From Tetmemena sp. SeJ-2015 (lineage: Eukaryota; Ciliophora; Spirotrichea; Sporadotrichida; Oxytrichidae): a stretch of 64,000 nucleotides of DNA. The stretch covers positions 1-64,000 of the forward strand of contig JAJKFJ010021766.1 of the NCBI GenBank assembly GCA_027382625.1, in the 5' to 3' direction. The notes under the pieces are model-generated. The model searched no databases, was not told the origin of the DNA, and saw nothing but the letters and a program-made list of their open reading frames with translations. The position numbers were made by a program, and so were the translations under genes. Below, piece by piece: positions 1 through 13,290 of the stretch (its first letter is position 1; every line of letters begins with the position of its first letter).

Positions 1-2020
1 GGGGCGAGGGCTCTTTCTAATTTGAAATTAATTAGATCTGATTAATCTAAAAATTAAAAATATAATTAGTTACCTATTTTAGTGAAATTATGTCTATTTG
101 GTGTTAAAATTCGGATCAGTTAATTATTGAGAGCAGCATAATAATCATTTGAAAAAGAGGATGAAATTCAGGAAATATGGTTAATAGAAGCATCTTATAA
201 CTAAATCATTTACACTTTTCTTTAAATACAAATGTCAAATATTTAATTTTTAACATAAACTTATTTAAACTGCTTTATTTAAGGATGTTTGGATTCATAG
301 TTGGAAATTAATTATAAACTAGACCTCTCCCAAAACTTATATTGGTTGGATATTCTTGTATTAGTAAACAAGAGCATATTTAAAAATATATTTGAATGAT
401 CATATTCCAAAAGAGGATCATTTTATGGAGATCTCCTTTGCTTATTATTTCAGTTTTAGAAATATCTAGGAATGCTCTTTCTTTTTCATTTTGAGAGTGT
501 AATTACTATAAGTAAGTGCTTTTATATTTTATTAGTTTATAAAAACATAATTAGCTGCTTTGTCTTTAATCTAGGAGTTGGATTTATTTCTTTATCGAAA
601 GAAGCTATCTATTATACAAATGCTTAATACCTCTGGCTCTTTCTGCTAGGGATAACTGTGGTGGGAGGACATTGCTATAAGTCATTATCTAAATTAATAA
701 AAGACCACTTAATTTAATATTAGAAGTGATAAGCAAGGAAGGACTTTTGCTATTCAAGAATTGGAGTTCTGTTTATTTAAGCTGTCAAACCTTAACACTT
801 TGCCTGGAGGATTTTTCATATTCAAAATAGGAACACTAATATGCAATCTTCCATTGCAGAGATCTGAGTTAGTCTTTTAGTGAAGTATACATTGATGCAA
901 CCCAACTATCTCTGTTGACTGTATCTAGAGGTTTAGAATTTATGAAACAAATGCTTACAAGCTAACCCCCGTCCCTTTTCTAAAGACTTCAATCGTTCAT
1001 TGCTAATTCAGCTTTTTAAGCTTATTTAAAATTCCCCCCCAATTCTTTTCATTGCTATAAAATGAGTCTAGTGTACATGAATTTGTTTGCTAAATACCCC
1101 TATCCCTAAAATAGCTTGAGTATGCTATTCATTATCTTTAACAGATCTTCCTCCATTTATTTGTCACTTCTCGTCCTTGTCTAAATATGTTCAAAACCAT
1201 ACAGGTGTTTCTTTATCAAAGTTGCCTCAGCGTTTTAAAACTTGCCGCTTGCAATGATAAAAAAGGTTTCGTGCCTTATACACTCCAAACTTGAGCTTTA
1301 TGAAAAGTAAATTGCATTCTTAGGAGAGAAATTAAAGATTTCAAGTTTTTATGAGATATTTTCAGCTTTTTTTTGCCTTACCCTTTTGGGGTTTTTAAAA
1401 TTTTTGCCTTCCTTGTAAAAGCCCTATTAAATTTTTATTTTTCTTAAAATTGTTTTCCCATTTAAAAAAAAAAAATGTTTTAAAAAAGGGGGGTTTTTAA
1501 AATTTTTTTATGCACTTTTTTAAGTTATAAATGTAATGATTTTAATTTTTTTACAAATTTTTTAAACCCTTCTATAAAAATCGCTTTTTATTCATTTAAG
1601 GGTTATTTATCGAAAGGGTTTTTCTAAATTTTTTAATTGTAATGTTTAAAATTTACTGATATTCTTAAACGGTTTGAGTGGCATAAATGGGGAATTAAAT
1701 AAATATTTTTTATTGATTAACATGCTATTGCGAACCTTTTCTTTTTAAGGGTTAAATTTTGGGTTTAAAAGCTCACTCCCTGCGGTTTTAAGGGATTCGA
1801 AAACCCATAAACATTCTTATATAAATATATGCCGAATATATTATTTAAAACTTAGAATTTCTAAGAGAGAAATTTTAGTTCCCAATATATTTTTATTATG
1901 TCCAAAAAAGTAAGCTAAAAAAATGAAATTAATTCTTGGGGCAAATATAATTAGTTCAAAAGCAGCACTATGAAGTTGGGAAATAATTCGTTTTAAATTT
2001 AAATTTTAATGAATTTTCCC
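1..2020. other. AT-rich stretch with no gene recognised
   Basis: Very AT-rich DNA lying downstream of the RPB2 gene. I see no convincing reading frame on either strand, even with TAA/TAG read as Gln. From about 1,370 it is packed with long homopolymers (runs of A, T, G and C), and the neighbouring RPB2 tail shows the same texture with broken frames. This stretch is therefore probably of lower sequence quality as well as non-coding. Confidence 0.5.
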
Positions 2021-2029
2021 TCAGTTAAT

Positions 2030-5000
2030 GTGCTCCTTTCTGACCCTTTGGGAGATTTTGCAGGGCCATGAGTTCCTACAAGAGAAAACTTGCAGGCATA
2101 AGGGAGATTAATTGAGCGATTTTTACATTTAATTCGGCATTTTGTTGCACTAAAAAATCCCCTATCAGCAAATTTTTTGCAACCCCAAAATCAGTCCACA
2201 AAACCGAACACCCCATGAAACTCAATAGAAACACTCACATCAAAAGCCTCCCCTTCAAAAATCTTGCAGCCCCGTGAGATATCATGCAATCCCCTTTTCC
2301 CTCTCTCCGAATCCCCAATCCGCCATCTCTTTAACGACCCCCCTGTCGGCTGCCCGGTGAGAATCTGAGTTGGACCTCGGCCTCTTGAGTGGAAACTTAT
2401 CAGCCACCCCTGGGGCTTAAAACCCTTTTATAGTAGGGGGGCCCAAGAAAGATCATGAACCTCCACTTACACCATTGAATCCGTTGTACATAGTCCCCAT
2501 TTCCCCCTCAGTTGGTAGCCGCAATCATGAAGTTTTTTAGAAAATTTTCTCAACTGTATCCTTTTACATCAACTTTCAAAATCTGTGCAAGTTATTAAAG
2601 TAATTTATTTCTAGAAAGGAGTTTTCCCTTCCTTCATTCCAGTGAGAGCAGCAACCTTGGAACCCAACACTCAATATATAAATTTTTAAAATTTCCCTTT
2701 TAACAAAAGGCCGATAGTCAATTTTTAAATGGGGGTAGCATGAGGGTTTTAAGTATTTTAATGCTAATTGTTTTTACCCATATTGGTTTATGGGTGAGAT
2801 CAGGGGAAATAGCCTTCCCGATGAAAGGCAGGGGCCTTTGTCTGTAAGTCCTCCCACCCTTTTCCTTTTTTTAAACCATGCCCTTTAAGCAAACTTATCT
2901 CCAATTTGAAGGGGATGGGGCCCCCCGGGACCTCATTTTGATTTTGACCAAATCTCTCACCCCGCTCTTAAGTGTTTTATGACTTTTTCTATCTTTTCCC
3001 GTTTCAGAGGCTTCAAGCAACTTTTAAAACATCTTAAATTCCTTTTGTTCTTTTTTAAACCCCAAATTAAAAGGGTTTTAATGATCTCTTTTTGACTTGG
3101 TGAAAGAACATTTGATCGATGGAAGAGCCACTAGACTTTTAAAAATATCCCGGCTGAAACTGAAAACTTTAGTAGCTGGGTTTTCCCATGATAATCATCT
3201 TTCCCCTGGGCTTGCTGTCCCCGGGTTGATAATCCCATCTATGTCAAGCTTATCGTAGTTCCCCTGCTTGCGACCTGCGCAGCGACGGAAGTCAGGAATT
3301 TCAAAGCGGTCATCCTTCTCTTAAGCATCACTGTAGGTTCTGAAGAAAGCGAGCGAAAGATGCCTCGCTCTATTGAAGACTAGTTGAATATGATGGAGTC
3401 TTCCTGGTTGTAGCCAGTATAGCAAGCGATGGCAACAATAGCATTAGAGCCAGCGGGTAATTCTTTGAAATGCAAGAAATCCATCGACTTGGTGCAAACT
3501 AAAGGCTTCTAAGGATAGTATAGCACATGAGCAAGGGTATCCATTCTGATTGAATGATAAAAATTATTTTTCTCTATCTTAAAGTGTTTAAAGATAAATT
3601 TAAAAATAGAATAAATGATTAGAGGTATAGATACCCATTGCTTGTTACCCATAGCACTTTAATAAGTGTTTCTTGGGCTTTGATTAATTAAAAAATTCAA
3701 GGGACTTACTTTAATATTTAAGAATGATTGTGATCTGGAAAAGGAATGATAGATGCGCAAACTCCAAGTATCATAGAGGGGTGAATCTCGCAGTGAGTGT
3801 AAGTGGAGATGCCACCATACTTTCCTCTGTCCTTTCTGAGATCTTACATGTGCATAGCTATCATAGCAGTTTCTTCCTCCTCAACATCTAGAAATTCAAC
3901 CAGCCCCTCTTTGATGGTTTCGTCAAAGTTTGCCTCTCCTTTACTCAGCCTTTCAATGTGAGGAACTTTCTTCAGTCTGATCTAATTGGCTTGAACAATG
4001 AATAGTGGGCGTTGCACTCGGCCAGAGTCAGTGTAAAAGCGGATCTCTTTATTCAAAAGGTCTCTCACGATAGCAATCTCTTTGGGAATCTAGTAAGTTC
4101 TTCAAAAACAACTAACTAGTTTTCAATAAAAAACCAATTTATTAAAAGTATTAGTTCATTATAATGATACGAATTAAATTCTTCTGAGCTTAATTATAGA
4201 TCTATAGAGGTCGTCAGGGCTTGCAGTAGTGCCAATCCAATTTCCATTTACAAACACTCGCACCTGCTTTCCAGTGCCAATCAAATTCATGTCATCTAGC
4301 CTCTCAACTCCGATATCTTCAAGAGGGTGGATAGAAATTGAGGCTAAGATCCCACAGAAACAAAAGCCATCAGTGCAAGTTTTACACTATATTTAAATAA
4401 TATCATTAAGTTTTTGACTAATCCCAGCGCTCCTTCGGTGTCTCGGGAGGGCAAATCATACCCCAATGAGTGTTGTGAAGTTAACGAGGCTTGGCAAGCT
4501 TTCCTTGCTTGGCTATTGGAGTATTGAGTCTTCTAAGATGTGAGAGAGAAGAAGCAAAGGTTAGTCTGTTGAGAACCTGGGCCACCCCAGTCTTTTGAGT
4601 GTCGCCATTCTTATCTCTTCCCCAATTTCCGTGCAAGGGCTGTTCTCAAACCCCTCGTGATGATATCTTGTTTTTTACTTCTGTGAACTAGATGGGTTTT
4701 CCCCCCAGAATCAATATCTTGCTTCAGAATTCTCCCATCGTGTCTGTGAACTATCTGAACAGCTGGTAAAATTATTATAAGGGAAAAAGAAGAAGATTAG
4801 CTGTCGGAAGTTACTAGCAAGAGAGATCCCGCCATGTCAAGTCTTTTCTTCCCATAGTAATCTCTGTCATCTTCGGAATACGACCTAGAAAGGCTTTAAG
4901 AAGCTTGTTCACCATATATCCAAGGAAGAAACACTTTTTCTCAGTTCTCCAGGTAACAAGGGAAAAATGTGGCAGAAACTCAGACTCAAGTAACAACTTT

Positions 5001-6475
5001 GCAAATTAGAGTCTCTACTCTCTAATGTAATTAAATTTGCATATTTAAAATTTCAAAAGTAGGCTTAAGCAGATCCACGTTTAGCTATGTAATCAAGCGC
5101 CTCCTCTTGAGAGTCTACGATTCTCGCTTCTTCTAAACTCGCTCTCAAGGCCTCACTCATCTCGGGATCGTCAGGACAGTCGAAACATACTTTTGCAAGT
5201 ATTTAATTTAATGATTGAATAGGTTTTATGTATTTTCTTGTCATTGTCTGCACCTAGAGCTCTAAAGAGGATACCAAGAGGGATGTGCTCTTTTATCAAA
5301 GGAATGTTGACATAGATGCTTTGTCCGAATTTGCTTCCTGCCTAATTGCTTTGAGCATTCATTAATTATTTATAACCTTCTTATTAATTCATGTTTGAGG
5401 TACCCTTGTATCTACTTTTGAGAAAGAGCATGAGTTACTAAGGAGGCTTGTTAGAACACTCCGCTTATGAGCGAATCTCAGCAACCCAAGAGTACTTACT
5501 GGGAGGTCTCTTGTGGAACACTAGTACTTGATTGTTCGCCATTCTTTCCTAAGCAACTATGACCTTCTCACTTCCATTTATGATAAAGTAGCCACCTTAA
5601 TCATACTGGCAATCCTTGCCCTCTCTCATTCTTTGCAGCTAATTCAGCTCATAAAGTTGGCAGTACTTGGATCTCAGCATCACTGGAATCTTCCCAAATT
5701 TTCACTCTGCTTCATCATACTCCTCAAATACTTGTCTCACCTTCTCAAAATTAATGCTTTTATGAAACTAAAATGTCTTCAGATTTATAGAACTTCTGCT
5801 TTCTGGCGCCAGTCTTTGGATCAACCTCGAACTCGTTAGGAAAAGAGTTGCTTCTTTGTGAAAACGATGTCTACAAAGAGCTCTGTGGCGTAGGTGAGGT
5901 TGCGCAAGCGACAATCGTGAGGAAAGATAGGGGTTAAGATTCATCTTCTTCATGGAGTCAGGATGAGAGTTTACACTTGCCTTTTTTGAACTACACTTCA
6001 TAGACGATGTCCTTGTCGCTTTCATGAGTTTGTTTTTCTAAATCAAGTTATTAAGGGAAAATTCAAATGAGTATTTTGACAAAATTTTATCTTTGACAAG
6101 AAAGGGTTTAAGATCATAGAGTTTTCATTAGGAAAATCTCTTTAGATTATAACCTCGAAAGGAGAAGAGGCAAATTTGACTTACTGACTTGATACTAGGG
6201 AGTATAGGGAATTTGAATATTTCCATTTTCTTGAATGATCTCTTGGAGTGAATAGTTGACAAATCTGTCGAAAGATGAAATCTTTTGCAAAAATTTTTAT
6301 TTTTAAATTTAAATTTAATTTAAAGACTTTTTTATAAATACTGCGAGACGAGTCCATGCTGCTTGAAATAAGCTCGAATGACTGTCCATGCATCCTCAGG
6401 TGAAATCTCGTTAGAGTCACTAAGGTCTTGCACTACAGGTCTCTGTTGTTGTAGTTGCTATTTCTGTTGAAACAT
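2030..6475 (-). CDS. RPB2: RNA polymerase II second largest subunit (RPB2), 3' part frameshifted
   Basis: Catalytic-core subunit of RNA polymerase II, which makes mRNA in the nucleus. From the N-terminus I see [92 protein letters not shown] and [17 protein letters not shown], all RPB2 signatures rather than RPA2 or RPC2. Several introns interrupt it, for example one of about 77 nt after HGLVSQ. The start chosen is an ATG opening a Gln-rich leader before [12 protein letters not shown]. Below about 3,250 the hybrid-binding and C-terminal zinc region is still recognisable ([46 protein letters not shown]), but the pieces lie in different frames with expanded G and C runs. I take this as sequencing or assembly error near a contig end; a decaying gene is the alternative. 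Confidence 0.93.
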
Positions 6476-6880
6476 CTGCTACTACTGCTGTTTAAGTAAT
6501 CTTGGCTCTGCTGTTGCATCTTAAAAAATAAAGTTAAAAATTAGGATTGACTTAAAAATTTTTCAAATGTAATCACATGATTAGCTTTAAAAATTTTATT
6601 ATTTAAAGAAGAGAACTTCGAATGAAGTAAGAATAAAGAAGAAATAATGGATAGAAGGATAGGGGCAAGAATATAGAAAAGGGGGAATTTGAAAGTGAGG
6701 CTGTTTGCATAAGTGAAGTTGCGCAAACTCTTGATTAAAAACTTACTTGAAGAAAAATCTTGGAATTATTAATTATAAAAATTATCTTAAAATCTATTGA
6801 TATGTTAAAACACTTGGCTTTTTTAAAATTTTTTTGTTTAAAAAAATTTAAAAATTTTTTTTAAAAATGATTTTTTAAAA
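6476..6880. other. Intergenic AT-rich spacer upstream of RPB2
   Basis: This spacer separates the RPB2 start from the 3' end of the next minus-strand gene. It holds A/T runs such as the block at 6,815-6,890 and no reading frame I trust. It presumably contains the RPB2 promoter, but I see no motif I can name. Confidence 0.4.
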
Positions 6881-8143
6881 GCTTTTTGAATGTTTTTGGT
6901 CCATCATTTCTCTAATCTTGCTTGAAAATTAAATTATAAATACGAGATTATTATATTGAAGTAAGAAATTAAGCATAGATCTTAGCTTTAGATTTTCATC
7001 TTTTAAATTGATGATTTAAATGTCCTTCTCCCGCATTTACTGATATAAATAAATAAAGATAAAAATGTTTTCACTTTACTCTTTGAGTTTCTATTCTTCT
7101 TTTGACTTTTCTTCTTTGATCCTATCATTTTTGTGGAGATTAGTCCATCCTCCAATTTCACTTTCCCTGGAGTAAGGATCCTCTCCACTCCTTACACTTT
7201 TTAAATTTTGCATGCTCTTTCTTCTCTCCTGATTTATAATTTTAAAAAAATTAAATTTAAATTGGTCTTGCTTCTGAACTTTGAAAACCTGTAATTTTAA
7301 ACTTGTGCAGCTGAGAATGCAGACCCATCATCTGCAAATTAACTATTTTCAAATTGTTAAGAAGCAAGGGCAGACTCATGTTGCTTTTTGGGAAAAGCTC
7401 ATCTGATGACAAATGTACAAGTTGTGGTGAATTTTCGAGGGCCTTTGTATATTAGAAAGACTGCTTTAGTAAATCCTGCTCTGTACTTTGATTCAAAATG
7501 TCCCTATGAAGGGTCAGACATGTTGACTTAAAGGGTCTCATAATAATCGTAAAACATTATACGAAGAATAAGTAAGGGCCTTTTAAAAATTGGAATTTTG
7601 TCCTTGCCTTCTTCACTAGATAAAATATCTTGAGAAGTTATTATGATAAAAATAGATTTCTCATTCTCAAAGTCTTTGTCATTAAGCTTACGATGCGAAT
7701 TAGAATTTTGCTAACTAGAACCATCTACTTAAGGTATAGTTAATCTCAGTAAAGGCACTCAATAATTAAAAAATATAGGAATTAATATAAGGCGAGTGTT
7801 CAGCTGGGATACTCAAGCCCAAATGATGTTGATGTGGATTTATCTAGCTAGTATAAAATCGAGAGAAAGGGTATTCTTTAGCATCCTTTTAATTTTTGTC
7901 ATGTGCATGCTTTGAGAAAAACGTATCAATCTACAAATGCTTAGAATTCGAATTCTAACCAGCTACAAAGTTCATAGTGCTTTTGCCATAAGAAGAAGGA
8001 CATTCGTCAAGATAGGCATTATGATTCATCTCTATAGGGTTTAGGCGGAAGGAGATTCTGCTTGGTGATTGAGATCTAGGAGATCTAGAGGAGTCAGGAG
8101 TTTACCCTTCGAAATTGTGAGATCTCAAAAGAGAATTATCCAT
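6880..8143 (-). CDS. Hypothetical Ser-rich and coiled-coil protein(s), possibly two genes
   Basis: Read with TAA/TAG as Gln, an ATG at 8,143 opens a 154-codon frame beginning MDNSLLRSHNFEGQTPDSSR, rich in Ser and Pro, that ends in TGA at 7,679. A second ATG at 7,521 starts MSDPSQGHFESKYRAGFTKA. Further down, about 7,205 to 6,880, a charged stretch (QQMREKDIQIINLKDENLKL) looks like a coiled coil. These may be exons of one gene joined by introns I could not place, or two adjacent genes. No family is recognised. The protein-like composition and long TGA-free frames are the only support. Confidence 0.5.
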
Positions 8144-8479
8144 TAAACTCTCTGGAGATAAAGTAAAAAGCATTTTATATTTAAAAGATAAACTATGATA
8201 ACTTTACCTCGCATCTTTACAAATTTATCAATGGATCGGTTAACTCATTAAGGCCTTCGGGGTTTGTTCCTTTAAGAATCGAGATTCTAGTTTGTTGTAT
8301 CTACTTAGTCTCGCTCTATTATATAATGCCCTTTTTGTTTTAGTAGCTTTCTCACTAAAATCATTGAGCTAACCACTCTTTCCGTTAGGTAAATTAATTT
8401 ATACACCATTTTGGGAAACCATGCTTTGAACTTCTTAATTCTAACATTTTATGTAAAAGCATTTAAAACTAAGTTATCC

Positions 8480-9773
8480 ATGGATTATCTGCCCAAATTT
8501 TATAATTTTGATAACCTAGGGGTCTGGAACTTGGTTTTTACTTAAATCTGCTTATTTTTGCATGCTTTTACCCTTTCCCCGTTTTCTCAATTTACTAGTT
8601 GGAATTATTAAACTTTGCTTCCTGTACTACTTCAACTTTAATTTGAGCATATTAAAGAGTATTGGAATCTTAGCTTGAACTGCTTTCTAAGCTATCTTCT
8701 TCGTCACTTATCTCGTATTCGATAATTTTATTTTAATACAAAATATTTCATGTAAAAAATTTGAATCTTGTGAGATTTATGCCGAGAGTGTACACTTTTC
8801 TGAGATTTATTTATTTTGCAATCCTATACACTTTGATTTTACAGTGGATCAGTATCTTTAAATCTATGAATATACTCCTATTTAGTTGAAGGACAAGATT
8901 TCTTTTCCCTACTTTTATAGCCATATTTTAATTCCTATTTCTAATCTTGATTTGCTACATCTTTCACAGAATTTTATAAATTGCCACTCATCTGTAGAGC
9001 ATTTTGAATTTATTAAGGAATTGGAGAATTCTACTTTGGGTTCTGCGAAGTAAAAACATTCATTTCGCTTTTACGCATTCGTTAGTGGGAAGGAGTCTAA
9101 CTTTGGAAAATTTTGGATCCCTAAACTACAAATTATTTGTCTGCTTGGGTCTTTTAAGGGCTCTAAAAATCATCTATAGCCCTACTCGTTTAAAGCGGAA
9201 TTGCTTACTAATTTTTATTTTGTTGCTGTTAGATATAAAATTTAAGCTGTCTACGATTTTCTGATAATGTTCTGGCAGGGCTTTAGCGATCCAAATGATT
9301 TCTTATTAAATTAAAAAAATACCATATTTTGATTATGATTTGCAGTTGATTTGAGAATGTTCTAGCTTTCAGAGAAGCTTAGCTTTTTGGAGGGTGAGAT
9401 TTACGACTGGGGAATTTGTTTCAAGCCTTACACTGCTCTTGGCATTGAATTAGATTGGGTAGCTTTTGTATGCTATATCTGGGCTTAATGGCCAAACTTG
9501 CTCTACTTCTGCAATTCTTCTTCAGATTAAGGTAAAACTTGGTCTAATTTTAGCAAGGTATTAGAGATTTCTTTTTCCAATAACTCATTTTAAACTCCTG
9601 AGGGGATAGAACTAGAAGAGGCAGAATCTGAAAATGAAGCCTAGGATTCACCAAGAAGCAGCTCAGAGTTTTCTTTTCGATTCAAAGACTTTCTTTGGTG
9701 GCTAGAAATTATTTAATTCACTTCCATATTTGCGACAAGCTCTGACAATCAACACCTAAATAATCATTTATGA
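8480..9773 (+). CDS. Unknown protein, aromatic-rich, about 400 aa
   Basis: Starts at an ATG reading MDYLPKFYNFDNLGVWNLVF and runs to a TGA at 9,771. Its composition is unusual for this window: rich in Phe, Tyr, Trp and Leu rather than Asn/Gln, with segments such as SFRFYAFVSGKESNFGKFW and YDWGICFKPYTALGIELDW, then an acidic Ser-rich tail near 9,600. The frame changes once at an A6 run (8,754-8,759); deleting one A joins the halves. An intron ends near the cag before 9,344. I recognise no family. It is divergently transcribed from the gene on its left, with about 335 bp between starts. Confidence 0.55.
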
Positions 9774-9799
9774 CAGAAATAAAGTGAGAGATTTTATTT

Positions 9800-10617
9800 A
9801 ACTTTCTGAATAAAAGTTAAAAAGCTGATATGAAATGCTAAAGAGAAGAGAGTTTTAAATTTTTATTTTACTCTAAGAAAATAAATGAAAGTACAAAATT
9901 ATAATGGAGATCTATTTTAGGTATATATGCAATCTAAAAGATTGAGTCCTCAAAGAAAATCCTAAAGATTCAAGCAATGAAAGCTGAAAATAGAATAGTC
10001 TGATAAATCTTTAAGATGATAGTAACGCTATTCTCATTATCTCGTAATTAGAGCTCCAAATGTGAATGATCATTCTGATTAGTACTTAACTTCTAACAAT
10101 TTGAAATCAAATGGTAGTTGAGGGGAAAAGATTAATTTATAAGCTCTTAATAATCTTATTTTAGAGGTAAAGAATTTGAGATTTTGAATTTAGGACTTTT
10201 GTTGATTGGTATGCTCTAGTAGATCTCTCTTAAAGAACGATAAATTTAAAGGTTAAAATTAATAAAAAGGACCAGACCTATTCTCATGCTCATTCCTCAT
10301 AATGCTAGACAAAATATCACTTTGATTCCCATTTTCAGCAAAGCTTTCATATTGGTTTTATGAATTTTAATTTAATGTTTGGACATGAACTATTTGACAA
10401 TTAAATACAAAAATTATTTTAAAAGAACTTCATTAATCTATTTATCTTCATCTTCTATGTAATTTAGCTTTCCAATTATTTCTCTATTTCCCCTTTTTTC
10501 AACATCTTAATTCTTTTTGGTTGATTTACTTAGATATTGGACTGAGGAATTATCAATATTATATTTGCTTATAGAAGATTTTTTCTGCATTGGAGAAGTC
10601 ATTAGAGAATTTGACAT
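9800..10617 (-). CDS. Hypothetical Asn/Ser/Lys-rich protein
   Basis: An ATG at 10,617 begins MSNSLMTSPMQKKSSISKYN and the frame stays open, with TAA/TAG as Gln, for roughly 100 codons. A further protein-like stretch (QYESFAENGNQSDILSSIMR) follows in a shifted frame, so an intron or indel lies near 10,330. The 3' end is uncertain: between 9,930 and 10,200 the opposite strand also reads in a protein-like way, and only one can be right. No domain is recognised. Confidence 0.4.
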
Positions 10618-10719
10618 GGGTTGCTTTTTTAAAATGCTTGTCCTAGTTGAATTTACACCTCCTCCTTACGAATTAGATTAGTGAAAATTATTGATCAATA
10701 TTTATTGAGAATTTAAGAA

Positions 10720-12560
10720 AGATTAAAAATTAATTTATAATGGATGAAATGGCTTCATTTCTACCTCATTTATAAGGTCATTAGCGTGTGTCATTAAAAA
10801 ATTGCAATTTTTTTTGAGGAAGCGAATTTGAATAAAAAAATTTTAAAAAAAAAATCCTTAAACCCTTGAAAAAACCAAATGGAAGTAATCATGCATTTTT
10901 TTTTATTTGCTATTCAATAAACGATTAGGGTGCATTTATTTATTTTAACTATCACTATGTAATAGTTTTTATCTTTTATATAACAATTTTTTTAATTTTA
11001 TTTTAGATTTTTTATTTGAGTTTTTAATTTTTATTTTTTCCCTTTTTGGGGGAACAAAATAGAAATCTTTTATATATTGGATTCACTTTTGGTTTGAAAA
11101 ATTTGCAAAATAGGAATTTAATTTTAAAGTTAATTTGTTTTTAAAAATTTTTAAAAGGAGAAGATAAATTAAAAAGAAAAATTTTTTTTAAAAAATTTTT
11201 AAAAATATTTTGGGACCCTTTTAAGCTTTTCTTTTTTGAAATTTCTCTGCTTATTTTTATTTTAAAAATTTTGAAATTAATTTTTCTTAACTGCCCATGG
11301 ATTTTATTTCTTTTTTAAAATTTATTTTTTAACGTTATTGCTATCGAACTGTTTGGAGGCTAAATTTATGGTTTAACTTGATTTCATGGCATTTGAAGGA
11401 GTAAAAGGTTATGTCTTTGTATTTACTTAGAATTTAATGTTTAAATTAGTTTCTTGTAAGTTATTTGCCGTCTTATCCTAAACTTGATTACCCGTTTTCA
11501 TTTATTAATTTAGAGAAGCCATCTTTAAAAAAAAGAATAATGATGATTTATGTGTTTTATTTTTTGTATCATTTGGATTTATTTTCTAAGTCTGAGTAAG
11601 AAAGTTAGTGATGTTGATTTTCCTTTCCTGTGAATTAGAGCAAGATTGGATTTTATTTGCATTTGGTTTTTGTTCCGTTATAAGTAGTTTATTCGAAGGA
11701 TTTTTACAATTTCTAGTTGAAAGTTATCCCTCCGCATAATTTATTGATTATAAGGCAGAAGAGATTTTGCTTTATGAATTATTATTTTGTTCATGTCTTG
11801 CTCCTTCTAGGTTTTTACTCAAAATTTGACAAAGTTATCTATATTTAGGGCTACTATGTCCCTTAATAAAAAAAATATTAAAAGAATTATAAAATTCTCT
11901 AAGAGAAAAGTAGTTCAAAAAAATTTAAACAAATCTTGCACTCTAAATTGTTTTAAAATCATACTCTAAATAAAAACTAACTGCTTGGATCATCCTAAAT
12001 TTTTTTCTCTCTAAAGATTTTAATAATCTGAATCAAACTCATATCTATAATTATATTTTCCTTCTGGGAACTTCTTTGAAAGAGAAGAATGTTTAAGATT
12101 ATCCTTTTTAGTGTTTTAAAAACCTTATCTTGATGAATTTTGAATAGCATAAGAAGGGGTATATAATTCGCTAATCCTTATATAAAATCAATTTATTGAA
12201 TTATTTAAATTAATTTTCCTTTCTTGGTTTAGATTTTGCAGAGATTTAACCAGAGCTCTTATTCATGCCCTTATTTCCCCTTAAAAATAAAAATCTTTGG
12301 CAGTTTACTTAGAAGTTAAGAACTGCGAAGTTTCTTGCTGCTATTTTAAGTGTAATTAGCTTGAGCCTTGATTATTCGAGACAGTTACAAAATCTTCTGG
12401 AGATTAATTTCGCCAAAAATTTTTAAAATTTTAAAGAAAAAAAATTTTAACTTTTTTTTAATTTTTTAACAAAATTTTTTAGAACTTTTTTAAAATTTTT
12501 TTTCGTCAAAGTTGCAATCAAAAAATAAACAAAGAGCTATAAATCAACCTCCATATAAAT
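10720..12560 (-). CDS. Hypothetical Asn/Gln/Lys-rich protein, boundaries uncertain
   Basis: Long TGA-free frames with low-complexity polar composition cover this interval. Around 11,800-11,170 a single frame of more than 200 codons includes MASLNQQMKTGNQVQDKTAN, fed in frame from upstream. Near 12,400-12,050 pieces such as QLHLKQQQETSQFLTSKQTA and GNKGMNKSSGQISAKSKPRK lie in adjacent frames separated at a G4 run. I recognise no domain and cannot say whether this is one gene or two. Poly-A and poly-T blocks at 10,800-10,860, 11,130-11,210 and 12,420-12,500 may be introns or spacers. Confidence 0.4.
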
Positions 12561-12819
12561 TATTAATTGGCGTTTCGGATTTTTTTCCATTGTCTAAATA
12601 TTCTCCCATTTGCAGTTACAGATAGCTGTGCCGAATCTCGCCTGAACTGTTCGCAATGTTTTTCCCTTATTCTCAATATGCGATGACTATACGACTTTTA
12701 TCTTGTCGAATCAGACACAGTCTAAGAATTCTTCCTAGACCCCAATTAAGAGGAAGTCTTCAGCTATGTTTTGCAAATATAAAAACCTTGTTAATAATTT
12801 ACAACTTTGAGGGGTCAAT

Positions 12820-13290
12820 AGATTTACTCAAGCTTTTCCAAAAATGCCTGCTTTACTTTGCTATTTATAGCTCGAAGGACTCGCCTGAGATGTCGACTAA
12901 TCCTCCACGGCATTAACTCTCGGTCCGTACTGATAATAGGAGCTATCAACGCCATTCTTTGACTTTCCAGTTCCCACTACAGAAGTTGTGTTTAAAATTT
13001 AAATAGAGAAGTGTAGTTATATAGACTCTTGCTTGGTTCGCCACTCATAGAATCAATACCTTCAAATATTAGTAGTTATAAAGAAAGTAAATGAGTATTG
13101 GCATTGATCGTGTTGGTAAAGAAACTATTGCTTTGCTTCTGAGTATTAATTTTTTGAGTACTCATTTTCGAATTCTGCTGATTATGGTTTTGACTCTTGG
13201 AAGAAAGATCTTTCACTATATTATTAGCTGATTGGCCATCATCATGGCTCCTCTAGTTTGCTTTTAAGCTTTATGTGGTTTTATTCATTT
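12820..13290 (-). CDS. Hypothetical Ser/Gln-rich exons
   Basis: Two protein-like stretches, each in one frame with TAA/TAG as Gln, probably joined by an intron near 13,000: DDGQSANNIVKDLSSKSQNH followed by TQKINTQKQSNSFFTN, then SKNGVDSSYYQYGPRVNAVE. They may belong to the polyglutamine gene upstream or to the gene downstream. No family is recognised. The interval is slightly richer in GC than its flanks, as expected for coding DNA here. Confidence 0.4.

Noticed and set aside
9004..9264. 86-codon standard-code frame on the plus strand
   Set aside because: It is a shadow of the better frame NFINCHSSVEHFEFIKELEN, which is open with TAA/TAG as Gln and continues from the upstream exon.
9930..10200. 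Plus-strand frame MQSKRLSPQRKSQRFKQ with later protein-like pieces
   Set aside because: It needs several TGA codons read as Trp and overlaps a minus-strand gene; I could not decide and left it out of the features.
10800..11210. Poly-A/poly-T blocks as transposon or insert boundaries
   Set aside because: They are simple low-complexity sequence without flanking direct repeats.
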